From the NCBI RefSeq assembly GCF_000189635.1, contig NW_002476414.1, positions 1-64,000 on the forward strand: a stretch of 64,000 nt of DNA, read 5' to 3'. Within the stretch, counting starts at the first letter, position 1. Every line of letters starts with the position of its first letter. Position numbers and translations under genes: made by a program. Origin of the DNA: Tetrahymena thermophila SB210. Its lineage: Eukaryota; Ciliophora; Oligohymenophorea; Hymenostomatida; Tetrahymenidae. Shown here piece by piece: positions 49,584-61,546 of the stretch. The notes beneath the pieces are model-generated. The model was not told the DNA's origin. It worked only from the letters and a program-made list of their open reading frames with translations, and searched no databases.

Positions 49584-51497
49584 TTTTTATTTCTCTCTAT
49601 TAAAAAACAAAACGCATGAATGAAAGTTAATATTTTTTATTTATTTAATTTAAGAAGAGAGATAAAAGTATAATTTTTATTAGACCTAATGAAAAGCAAA
49701 TAAAAGAAAATAAATTTAAATAAAATAAAATCTATAAAGTTAAAACATTTAAATAGAGAACTATTTTTTGAAAAATTTAAAGTAAAAGAGTTTTTATAAA
49801 TTCTGAAAGTCTAAAAAGTTATATTTGAACTAATTAATAGTTGACTTAGCTTTTTAATTACTATTTTTTCACTAGAATCTATGCAAATGTGCAAATAAAG
49901 CAAAATTTTATCAATAATAATCATACCAATTAGATACTTTTTGTAATTTTATTAATTTATTGATACACTTTTGATGTCTTAATTAATTAATTAATTTTGC
50001 TTCATCAAACCTGCTCTAAAGATAATTTATTTATATTTTAGTTCATAAAAATGTTCAACTTTATTTTAACCATTAAAATTTTATTAAGTGTAATTTCTTA
50101 TTGAAATTCATATTTTAAAATGAATGTAAAACTTTATTTAAGTTTAAATTTTTTTGTTTTCTTAAATATTCTTCAATTTCAACTAATATTAAAATCATCT
50201 TTTCATTCGACTAGATGGAAATTTTAAGAAATAGAAAAGCATGATAAAATATATTGATAATTTAGATAAAAATTCCAAGAAAAACGATATTAAAATTGTT
50301 CAACTCAAACTCAATAAAACATTTAACAAAATTAGATACTATTTGTTACTTTAATTAGTATTGATACATTTTTGGTGTCATAATTAATTATGCTTCTTCA
50401 TTTCTGCTCTAAAGGCCATTTATTTATATTTTAATACACAAAAGTGTTCAACCTTATTTTTAACCATTAATATTTTATTAAGTGTAATTTCTAATTTAAA
50501 TTCATATAAGCCTTAATATTATATTTCTCTTAAATATTAATCAATGTCAACTAATGCTTGAAAATTTTTTCATGCGTCTTGTCAAAGTATATGGAAACTT
50601 TAAGAAATAGAAAAGCATTATTTAAATAATAAGATAATATAAATTAAATTTCCAAGAAAAATTATATTAAATTATTTAACTGAAACTCAAAAAGGCATTT
50701 AATAAAATTAGATACTATTTGTTACTTTTATTAATTTTGATATATTTTTGATGTTGTATTAAATTACGTTTCTACAAATCTGCTCTAGATGCCATTTATT
50801 TATATTTTAATTCAAAAATATGTTCAACCTAATTTTTAACCATCAAAATTTTATCAAGTGTAATTTCTTATTGAAATTCATATTATTTTAAAATGAATGC
50901 AAAACTTTATTAGAGCATAAATATTTTTTTTTTTAATATTCATCTTTATGAACTAATGCTCCAATCACCTTTTTATGTTTCTTGTCAGCGTAGATGGAAA
51001 TTTTAAGAAATAGAAAAACTTGATAAAGCTATATGTATGATGTAAATTAAATTTCCAAGAAAAATGGTATTAAAATTGTTCAACTCAAACACACAAAGTT
51101 ATTTAACAAAATTAATTGAAAGTATCAAATTTTCTTAGAATTAATATAAATTTACTAGAAACTTACTTCAAATATTCAAAATTGATCTTTTCAATTTTGT
51201 TATTATTATGCGATCCAATTTTTTATACTTTTTTTATAAAAACTTTACACAAGTTGAGTAAATTGATAGTAAAATGCTAATTTATAAAGAAATTTATAAA
51301 AGAAATTTTTATTTAACCAAGTAAAAAAAATGGATTTTTCTGATGAAATGTGATATGATTATTTTAAAATAATACCATTAAAGTTATATTTTCAATTATG
51401 TTTAATTAAATCGGGCTTTATTTAATTTAAATACTAACCACCAGTTCTAATCAATAATTAAAAAAATATAAACAAAAAGTAAATAATTGAAAACAAA
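49584..51497 (+). promoter_or_regulatory. 5' region of RNase T2-like gene 3, three copies of the upstream module
   Basis: Modules start near 49929, 50333 and 50709, each with TACTTTTATTAATTTTGATA-like, TTTATATTTTAATTCA and TTTAACCATTAAAATTTTAT-like blocks. The AAATCGGGCTT element follows near 51409. No gene seen. Confidence 0.45.
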
Positions 51498-52205
51498 ATG
51501 AATTAAAATAAAATTTTAGCTTTACTCTGCATCTCTTTCTGCATCTTCCAAATTTCACAAGCTACCTAAAAGGATGCTTATGTTTTGAGCTTCCTCTGGC
51601 CTGTTTATGAAGATATGTTTGGTAACAAAGTTTTTACTAAGTAGGACTTTCCTTTCTTTGATGGATCAAACTTTGCTATCAACTATTTCTATCCTTAGAC
51701 TCCATAACCAGGGATATGTAATCCCCGTATCTGCGCAAATAACCATACCTTTAATGCCACAAACATTTAAGAACAAGATTATATCTATCTTGAAAAATTC
51801 TTTGTTCGTTTTGGTTAGAATAACTCTTAGACAAGTTAAGATCTCTGGAAACATTATGGAAGCTGTTATAACCACTCCTAAGCCTAATATTTCCACACTT
51901 TGTCATAGGCTCATCAAAAATTCAATCTTGTTGAAGCTCTCAAAGCTGAAAATATCGTTCCTAGTGAAGAAATAATTTATGACAGAGAACAAATTGAAAA
52001 AGCTCTCTCCAAAAAGTTAAATGGATTGATACCTGAACTTTATTGCTCAAAATTCACTTTTGATTAAGAAAAAGGTGAATCTTACTCCTACTTAAGACAT
52101 TTTGAGATTTACTTAGATAAAGATCTTAATCCTACTAAAACTTCTTATTTGTGCACATATGATTACTGCCCCAATAAAATAAAGATTCCTCCTTTCAAAT
52201 TTTGA
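51498..52205 (+). CDS. Secreted RNase T2-like protein 3, catalytic histidines absent (235 aa)
   Basis: Third tandem copy, same length, signal peptide and motifs. It is the most divergent around residues 36-45 and 66-82 (YPQTPQPGICNPRICANN in place of YPLPDQSYVCSPPICNNH), keeping the cysteines. The second catalytic motif reads DLWKHYGSC: a His is present but one position early, with Tyr in the usual place. The first motif is again NFAINYFYP. The frame is intact to TGA. Confidence 0.85.
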
Positions 52206-53499
52206 GGGATTTGATCAAAAATATTTATTTTAAATTCCATTTCTTGTACATTAAATATTTTATGTTTACTAGTTTTTATCATTCATTATTATTTACATAA
52301 AAAGAAAATTATTTCATGTAAATATATCCTTTTTTTATTAAAACAAAATAATTAGTTTGTTATTAACTAAATTTTTTATCTTATTATTATCAAAAAAAAG
52401 AAAAAATATTTATTTTATTTATTATTTCAAATAAAACGGCACTTTTAAGAAATGTATTTAAACAAAGAATATCATACATTTACTGAAACTAATTTATTAA
52501 ATTATTTCATACATTTTCAATTATTTTATAATAATAGAAAGATAATTTCTATTTAAGCAATCAATTAAAATAAATTTATATAAAATGCATTTTAAAGACT
52601 GTTTCCTTATTTAAATTATATTTTTTCCTTAATAAATTTAGAAAAGTTTGAATTAAAATTTTTTAAACGTTATTTAGTCTCTCTTTCTTTCTTTTATTTT
52701 TTAAGTAAACTAATTTTCAATTTTAACTTTTTACAATTCTTCCTTAGGCTCTAATACTACATTTAATTTAATTAAAGTTACCCTTTTAAGATATTTATTT
52801 AAAAATTGAATTTTTGTATTACTTATAAATTATTAGAAGCTATAAAGATATTTGTCTACTTAGTTTATTAAATAGTCTATGAGGAAATAAAAAAATAAAT
52901 GATCTCATAGGCATTTTAAATTTTGTAAATGATTATTTCAATTAATTAAAAATAGTGATGAATAAGGTTTGAATTTTGGTATCCCTTTTTAATTTTTAGA
53001 CAGACACTCGAAAGATATTTGTCTATTTAGTTTATTAAATAGTCTACGAGCAAATAAAAAAAATAAATGATCTCACAGGAATTTTAAATTTTATAAATGA
53101 CTATTTAAGTTAATTAAAAATAGTGAAGGATACCATAATTCCTTGCTCACAAGGAGGGTGTGCCAATATTTAGGAATATTTAAAAAATTTTTAAATTAAA
53201 AAATGGCCATTCACTCAAAAAATTTTATGGAAAAATGAAGCGATTTAATGAAGATTGATAGTTTATTTATTATTAATTAATTGAAATATATTTTGATCTT
53301 ATTTTTAAATGATCATTTGTAAAATATTGAAATATTTGTGAGATCAAATATTTTTAATAAATAAATTTATCAATTAAAACGTCTTTAACTTTTTTATATT
53401 TATCATTTTAATTTTTGATTTAAATCTGATAAAGGTCAATCAATTATACGTGATATAATTAATTAAAAAAAAAAACAACAAATAATATTTTCTTTAAAA
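52206..53499. repeat. 3' flank of RNase-like gene 3 and a two-copy direct repeat; no gene
   Basis: 52206-52400 matches the flanks of copies 1 and 2; no third tRNA follows. A repeat of about 125 bp (GATATTTGTCTACTTAGTTT... to AATTAAAAATAGTGA) occurs at about 52846-52970 and 53014-53127. No gene seen. Confidence 0.65.
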
Positions 53500-56159
53500 A
53501 TGGAATAAAACTAACTAGTCATTGAAGATCTTAAAATTTAAAATTTAAACTTTGATGCTACAAAGGTGATTGCTAATCTTAGGTATTTTTTTTTGTTGAA
53601 AATTTGTTAATAAAATAGAATTATTATATTCTATTTTATAAATTTCTGTAAAAAAGAGAAAAGATCAAAAAATCATTTAATTTATGAGGAAAAAAAGCAC
53701 TCTATTTACCTAATATTAGTTAAATACATAAAAATAGCAAAATAAATAAGTTCAAAAACAATATTTAATTTCTAAAAATAAATAAATTTTAGCAGAAGAA
53801 GAAGAAAAAAAATGAGTATACATACTACAATTTTAATCAACTAAATATTCTTGCTTATTTATTTAACTAATTAATATTTTTCTATCTATTAATAGTTGCT
53901 TATCAATTAAGCCCTAATAGGCTACAAAATACTTTTCTGAATTCGCGAACTTCAAAAACTTATAAGAATTGAGAATATTTATAGGGTAAATATTTAAAAT
54001 TAGCATAAATAACTAAATTTAAAATTAACAAAGTAATAGCTATTAAGACCANNNNNNNNNNNNNNNNNNNNNNNNNNNNNNNNNNNNNNNNNNNNNNNNN
54101 NNNNNNNNNNNNNNNNNNNNNNNNNNNNNNNNNNNNNNNNNNNNNNNNNNNTTATTTTTATTAATATGAAATATTTAAGAATTAATTTAATTAAAAATAT
54201 TTTTATTTCAAATATTCCCTCTCATAATACATATAATAAAATAAATTAATAAATAAATTAAGAACTTTTTCTTCTAATTTACCTAATTTTTTTAAACTTT
54301 AGTTTTGAATTTATTTCATCTTGTTTTTTTTTTTATCTTTAACTTTCTAATATTTAATAAGTTCCAATTAAATCGAAGATAATGGAATTCAATATTTAGG
54401 AAACGCTCTGAAGAACCTTGTTAATCTTAAATAATTAAAGCTTTTATTAGAGTATCTTTTTTATTTTGATTATTAAAAATTTAAAAATAAATAATGCTCT
54501 GAAAAGAAAAAATTAAATTTAGTTTTATTTTAAACTATTAAAGAAACAATAAAAAAACATACTACGGCAATGAAAGTTAATATGGATTAACCTATTTAGG
54601 ATAGGCTTTAGAAAATTTAATTAATATAGAGAATATAGAGATTAATCTGAGGTAAATTTTTTAAAAATTTAAATAAGTGATTTTTAATGATAAATTAATC
54701 AAAAAACATAAATAAATAAATAAGTTGGTTGCTTTAAAAAACAATTTTTTTTACTATTTTTTAAGAAATTATTCACACTTATGTAAATAAAAATAAAATA
54801 TTTATAAATAATATGTTAAAGCGAAAATTATTTAGTAGAAAAAGAGTTACTTGCATTGTATTAAGGGTTTTCTAAATGCTTGAGTTTAAAATTTTTAAAT
54901 TTGAGTTTAGTGTAAATTATTTACTTATTTACTTTAATTGGGTTGCTTTTTGCATACTAAAAAACATTCTATCTATTTTTCGTTTTTAAATTTTTTTAAT
55001 ATTAAAATATTTGAAGAATCTGCTACATAAATAGTAAAGGCATATCTGATTTATTCTATGCATTAGTAAGCTGTTAGTAATTATCATAATTAAATCTAAG
55101 CTTTTTGTAAATTTTTATTTATTTTTTATTTCTAAAAATATATAATCAAAATAAATAAAAAAAATGATTTTATTATAATTTAATTATATGTAATATTTAA
55201 AAAGTTAAAATAGAATAGATAATAAATTTGACTGCTTTTTTGCTTTAAAAAAGTTAAAAAATTTACAATATTTCACACTATGGTTCAAGTAATTAAAAAT
55301 TTAAATAATTTATTGAATATAAAACTAACTTTTTCAAATTTCAAACTTTTTTTAATTTATTCAAAAAAATAGTTTTAAATATTAATAAATTTTATTATTA
55401 AATAAAATCAAAGTGAAAGTAAATTAAATAACGAAGTGGCAGGCAGTTTAGGTTCAGCTATTGCAGATTTACATCAACTTAAAGTTTTATAACTTATTCT
55501 TGAGTAAATTTAACTCAATATAATAAATTTATATTTATAATAATTTTTATATCAATTTTTTAATTTTTAATTATTCATTTTACATAATTAAATAATTATT
55601 AAACAAAATAAATAAATAATTAATTAAAAATATAATAATTTTATTTTTTGAAATAAATATTTTATATTAAAATAGTCGCAATAAAATTAGTTTTAAAGGA
55701 GCATCTTTTTTAGCTTCTAGCATAGCAAAATGTGTTAATCTCTAATATTTATATTTAAACTTAGAGTAATTTTATTTATCTGTTATTCTTCTTACTTGTT
55801 TATCTAAAATTATTTTTTTCTCTTTAAAAATTAATGTTATTAAAAATCTTATTAAATTCATTATCAAAATTATTTTTATTAGAATTATTTTATTTTAATC
55901 TACATTTTTATTATTTTAAAATAGTAATAATAAATTAGATAAACTAGAAAATAATGAAAGCAAATAATCTTAATAATTTGACATCATTCACTAAGATGAA
56001 AATGAAGATGAAAACGATGAATATGAAAGTGAAGATGAAAACGATGACTATGAAAGTGTGTATTATGATAAGGCTTTAAAAAATATAATTTTAAAAACTA
56101 AAAGATTAATTAGATTTGAAGTTAAATGGAATGATTAAAGTAGATATTATGATTACTGA
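53500..56159 (+). CDS. LRR protein A with acidic C-terminus (spans assembly gap)
   Basis: Exons: 53500-53582 (MEQNQLVIEDLKIQNL), 53896-53985, then probably at least one in the gap, 54362-54451, 54544-54651, 55035-55106, 55414-55503, 55676-55765 and 55925-56159. Internal exons are 72, 90 or 108 nt, all in phase 2, and each encodes one ribonuclease-inhibitor-like LRR (IEDNGIQYLGNALKNLVNL, GASFLASSIAKCVNL). The last exon is strongly acidic (repeated DENDEYESEDEND) and ends with TGA. An LRR scaffold with unknown partner. One exon per repeat permits gain or loss of repeats without frame damage, consistent with the varied copies nearby. Confidence 0.8.
54052..54151. other. Assembly gap, 100 N
   Basis: A run of exactly 100 Ns, probably a gap of unknown true size, inside LRR gene A. 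Confidence 1.
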
Positions 56160-57720
56160 TAGATCATAAATTTTTAAGAGCTCTATAAGCTATAATAATA
56201 AATAAAAATCAATAATAATAATTTATTCAAGAAGAAATTGAAACCTAATCACTTATTTACTTAATTACTTATATTAGCATCATTATTAAAATTAATTAAT
56301 GAAAAATAATTATTTTTATGTTACTTATTTAAGATTTTTACTTTTACAAACCTTATTATTAAATTTGTTGTTTTCATTTATTTATTCAAGCTAAAAAAAC
56401 TATTAAATAAACATTTTATATTAATTAATCTATATTTATTATATAATAATAATATAATCAATTAAAAAAACTAGATAATAAAAACGATTAAAGTAAGGAA
56501 GATGAAAATAATTAGTTTCAATACTGTATGTATGTATGTATGTATGTATGTATGTATGTATGTATGTATGTATGTATGTATTCAAACTTCATGTGGTTGT
56601 TGAATATTCTACCAAATTAGAAAATGATTTCATAAAATATTGAGGTATATAAAAATAACTTATTGATAAAAAAGAAATAAAAAAGTGGCAATAACATTTG
56701 TTTAAAAAGAGCATCTTTTTTAGCTTCAAGCATAGCAAAATCTGTTAATCTCTGAGATTTATATAAAGCTTAAAGTAATTATATTTATCTAATCTTTACT
56801 ATATTTTTCTATGCATATTTAAAATTATTTTTTAATCTTTTCAAATATATTTTATTATTTTTAATTAAAAATCATATCAATAAATTCAAGCATAATAAAA
56901 ATTATTTTTAATTATTAATTTTGTATTTTAATATGCAAATACTATTTATTATTAAATAGTCATAATCAATTAGTAAACTAGATAGATACAGGTAAAAAAA
57001 AAATGAAAATATAGCTAGCTATATTACTGTATATTATGATAAAACTTTACAAAATGTAATTTTAAAAACTAAAAGATTAATAAAATTTTAATCTGATTGG
57101 GATTATTAAAGTAATTTGTATTACTGAATAGGTCATAAGTTTTTAAGGATGCTAAAAGTTTTTATAATAAATGAAAATCTAAAATAATAATATCTTCTAG
57201 AAATTGAAACTCAATCTCTTATTTACCTTTTTATGAGCATAATTATTAAAATTACTTTATGAAAAATAATAATTTTATCAAGTTACTAATTCAAGTTTTT
57301 TTTTTCAGACTTTATTATTAAATTAGTTATTTTCATTTATTTATTTATTTCAACTAAAAAGAATTTTATAATTTTTTTTTTTAATTTTTATCTATCTACA
57401 TTTATTATATTTAAATAGTAAAAAATAATTAATTATATAAATCCAAAAATAATTATATAAGCTCTAAAAAAATTAAGGTAAATAAGATAAAAATAACGAA
57501 ATTAACAAAGATGAAAATAGTTAGTTAGTTAGTTAGCAAATTTCTTTAAATTGTGATAAGATTTTAAAACTAAAAATTTAATAAAATCGAAAGATATTTG
57601 TGATGGATAATTAAAGAAGTTTTTATTTCAAATATTACTGAATTAAATGATTAAGGATTATAAAACTATAATAATAAATAAAAATCTAATATATTTTTGA
57701 TACTTCTTTTATCACTTAAT
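56160..57720 (+). pseudogene. Tandem decayed copies of the last two exons of LRR gene A
   Basis: 56690-56790 resembles exon 55676-55765 (GAGCATCTTTTTTAGCTTC, then ATAGCAAAAT) but carries an in-frame TGA at CTCTGAGAT. 57000-57180 resembles the last exon (TATTATGATAAAACTTTA, AAAACTAAAAGATTAAT) without a clean frame. 57300-57680 repeats the intron and exon once more. An intron-like piece also recurs at 56330-56520. No complete gene. Confidence 0.6.
56526..56581. repeat. (TATG)n microsatellite
   Basis: About 14 perfect tetranucleotide units inside the decayed LRR region. Confidence 0.95.
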
Positions 57721-58197
57721 CTTCTAATAATTTTTTGTATTTTTATTAAATCCATTACATTCATAGCTTTTCTATTTTATCATGATAAATGCTGTTTCAA
57801 GTACATAAAAATAAATAAATAAATAATCTAATATTGTTTTGTAAAAAATCACTCAAGTTAAATATATGTGTGAATCTAAAGTTGAATAAATTACTTTTGA
57901 CAAAAGTTTTATTATCTTGTTAGATATCAAAATATATATAGCTAGTTAATATAAGTATTATCATATTGTTTTTCAAAAATGAAAGATTATTACTTTCTGA
58001 CATTCAATTATCTTTTTAATATTTTATCTATTTTCATAAATATAAAAAAGTTCTAATTTATTTATAAACATGATTAATAAATAACAAATAAAAATTTGAA
58101 ACAAAATAATTAATTATTTATTAAATAGAAGAAATATTATTTATTTAGTAAATTTTAAAACAAAAATAAAATCAAGCCATCTATCTATATATCTATT
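57721..58197. other. 5' region of LRR gene B1, shared with 61100-61546
   Basis: Sequence such as ATATATATAGCTAGTTAATA and GATTAATAAATAACAAATAA recurs before the next copy. No gene seen. Confidence 0.6.
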
Positions 58198-60919
58198 ATG
58201 GATAAAGAAAATATTGATTTTTCAGATGTTGAAAAATTTTTATTAACTCACTATATTAAATGTCCTACTCACAAAAGGTCTGTAATATATTTAAGACTAG
58301 ATGATGAGGAAGATCCTTAAGTTATTAAATGCCAAAAATGCTTAGATGAAAAGAAATATAAATGCTTTATTGATATGATTGAATTGCTTTAAAGCGATAA
58401 TCACTTTATTTTTTAGAAATGGCCTATTCATGATGATGATTAAATCTATGAAAAGCTTGAATAAATTAGTCTATGGCCATTTGCTAAATACTGCCAAGAA
58501 ATAAATCTTTTATTTGATGAAATAATTGAAGCAATTTAATCAAAAAGAAAAAGTATTTTAAAAAATCTTGGATTGATTGAAGAAATAACATAAAAACCTT
58601 TAAATTTCTTTAAAGAAATATGCTAAAAGGAAAAGTTAATAGACATAATTAAAACATAATTTGGTGATTAAAAAAAACAAAATGAGATGATTTTAAATAT
58701 TATCAAATAAAATCAAGAGAATTATGAAAAAAACAAAAAGTTATTAGTAGAATTAATTAATTAAGCTAATAAAAACTTATTTAGTTTAAGTAAAATTTAA
58801 AATATTAAGGAGGAAGTGTTATCATCAATAAACAAATTAAACACTTTTGATGATTTATAAGTAATAGTTGATTAGTCTAATAATATAACTATCGAAAATT
58901 ATGACTAATGTAAAATTTTTTATTAAATATTAATAAATTTTGATTTAATTACTACTAATTTACTAAATAGGTTTTAAAAAAATAAAGATAACTAAAATTG
59001 AAGAATTCAATAAATATTATGATTACTAAAAAATTAAAATTGATTTTGGGTAACTAACTAATTAGCTTTTTTATCATTTATTCTCTTTTAAATTAAATTT
59101 ATTTATTTATTCCTTATTAACTAAAACGAAAATATTTATTTTTGTAAAATAGAGAATAATAATTAACATTTTAAGACATTTAAACCATTTCGCAGTCGCT
59201 AAATAAATTCAAAAAAATTAATGAATTTACACTTAGGATATCGTATTTTTATTAACTTTTTATGATACATATAATACAATAAACTATAAAAATATTATTT
59301 ATTAAAAATGTTTTGATATCTTTTAGTGGTATTTAAATTGGTAATGAAGAAATGTACGAAATCATCAAAGGATTATATAAGCACAAAACACTCACAAAGT
59401 TGAAACTTAAGTTTAAGTAAATCTTGCTTATATAAAATTAATAACTTGCTTTTTAAATAAATGAATTAATTAATAATTAAAAAAAAAAAGATTAAATGTA
59501 TTTAAATCTGCAGGAGCTCAATATATTGCAAAATTTATAAAATAAAATAAAAATTTAGTTAAACTACATCTCAATCTAAAGTAATTTAATTTTTTTTTTT
59601 CTACATTATTTCATTTAATATAATAAATCATTTTAATTTACACTTTGAAAGTCTTGATGATATTAAGTAAGAAGGAGCTTCAAGCATAGCTGATGCAATA
59701 GAAACATGCTAAAATCTAAATAATTTGGCTCTTTATTTTTAGTAAATTTAATTTTATAACTTATTATTTTAATTTATTTAACAAACTTATCATTAATAAC
59801 ATTAATAAGAAGAAACTATTATGATGCTGAAGGAATCGAAAACATTGCAAGAGCGATCGAAAAACATTAAAAATTAGAAATACTAAAAATAGATTATTAG
59901 TAACAAATTCATTCTGTTTGTCTTTTAAATTTTAATTTAGTTTTTGTAAAATTTAAAATATTATTTATTATAAATATTATATAGATCAAATTATATGGAA
60001 GATGAAATAACTTAAATTATATCTAATGCTTTAGGAAAAAATAAAAATCTTACAGAGCTCGATCTTAATTTTGAGTAATTAATTATAATTTGAATCTTTT
60101 TATATTTCTACTTAATTTTTTTATATTTCAATTTGTTTAAAATTTAGATTTGTCTAAATAAATTTGATTGATATAATATTAAACCAAAATATAAATAAAT
60201 AAATAAATAAATAATATATTAGTTATTTATGCGTTTTAATAATTATTATAAAATTGGTTTAGTCATAATTAAATCCAATTTAAATTTCTTTTAAAAAGAG
60301 TTTTAATAAATAACTTAAAGAATAAAAAATATATCACCAAATGATTTTAAAATCTTTATTAATTGATTTCTAAAAATTAAATATAGCTCTTGTAGTATTG
60401 AAGATGAAGGAGCTTTCTATATTGGAGATGCATTAGCTAAATTATTAAATCTTTAAATATTAAAACTATCTCTTAGGTAAATAAATAAATAATTATTTAA
60501 ATTTAATTTAATATTCTGAATAAAATAACTTTTTATGAATAATTTAACTAAATTTTATTGAATACTTTCTTTCAATTTAAGTTTTTATAATTATTAAAAA
60601 TTTTAGAAATAATGAAATCGGAGTTAAAGGTGCTTAAAAAATAATAAAAGATTTAGAAAATAATAGAAAAATTTAAGATCTTCATATAAACTTAAGGTAA
60701 TTTTATCATAATTTAATGAATGCTTATTTAATAATATTAATTGGTGTTAAATAAAAAGCGATTCTGAAGAAATTTGCCAATTAGGTAATAGAAATTTAGT
60801 AAGAAATACATTTAATGAGTTCAAAAAAAAACTAAAACAATAAGTAAATTTATTTTTACTATTTTTTTAATATTAATTAATTATTTTTTTTTCTTTTATA
60901 GTTATAGTTGCTTCTTTGA
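58198..60919 (+). CDS. LRR protein B1 with N-terminal zinc-binding-type motif (507 aa, 11 exons)
   Basis: Exons 58198-58909, 58971-59049, 59327-59416, 59491-59580, 59652-59741, 59810-59899, 59985-60074, 60387-60476, 60607-60696, 60759-60843 and 60902-60919. Exons 3-9 are all exactly 90 nt, phase 2, one LRR each (GNEEMYEIIKGLYKHKTL, GAFYIGDALAKLLNL). The N-terminal exon has Cys22-x2-His25 and Cys45-x2-Cys48 (CPTH...CQKC), a likely zinc site of B-box or zinc-ribbon type, followed by a charged helical region (residues 110-230). An LRR scaffold of unknown partner. The last two small exons are the least certain part. A near-identical copy follows 3349 bp downstream. Confidence 0.85.
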
Positions 60920-61546
60920 AATAAACTTATGAAAGTTTCTCTTAAATAGAAAATTTAAATTTTAAATGTAATTGAAAAGAAAACTTGTGTTATTTAAAAT
61001 AGAACTTATTCTAACAAACAATTAATTAAGCAAATTAATATATTTGTATTTCTTAACAATTTAAATCTTTAAAAAATAAAAGAAATTTTAAGTCTTATAA
61101 ATATTTGTATATTAATATATATATGTGTATTGGTGTCTAATTGGTATAAATCATTCAAATTTAAGATATACGTGAATATAAAGCTGAATAAATTTTATTT
61201 TTACAAAAGTTTTATTATCTTCTTAGATATCAAAATATATATAGCTAGTTAATATAAATAAGCATTATTAGGTAGTTTTCTAAAATTCAAAAGTTAATGA
61301 AAGATTTTTACGTTCGTTCTGATATTTAATTATCTTTTTCAAATATTTGAATTGATAAAAAATTTTCCTTTTAATAATTTATCTATTACCTAATGAATAA
61401 ATAAATAGAAAATTTCTAATTTATACACATGATTAATAAATAACAAATAAAAATTTGAAACCAAATAATTATTTATTAAAAATAAAGATTATTTATTTAT
61501 TTAGTAAATTTTAAAACCTATCTATTTATCTATTTATCAATCTATT
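60920..61546. other. Spacer between LRR genes B1 and B2
   Basis: 61100-61546 duplicates 57780-58197. No gene seen. Confidence 0.55.

Noticed and set aside
43718-52000. 122-residue plus-strand ORFs at 43718, 47006 and 51607 and antisense ORFs at 47107 and 51666
   Set aside because: They are other frames of the RNase T2-like genes. The conserved protein signal is in the frame starting at 43609, 46897 and 51498.
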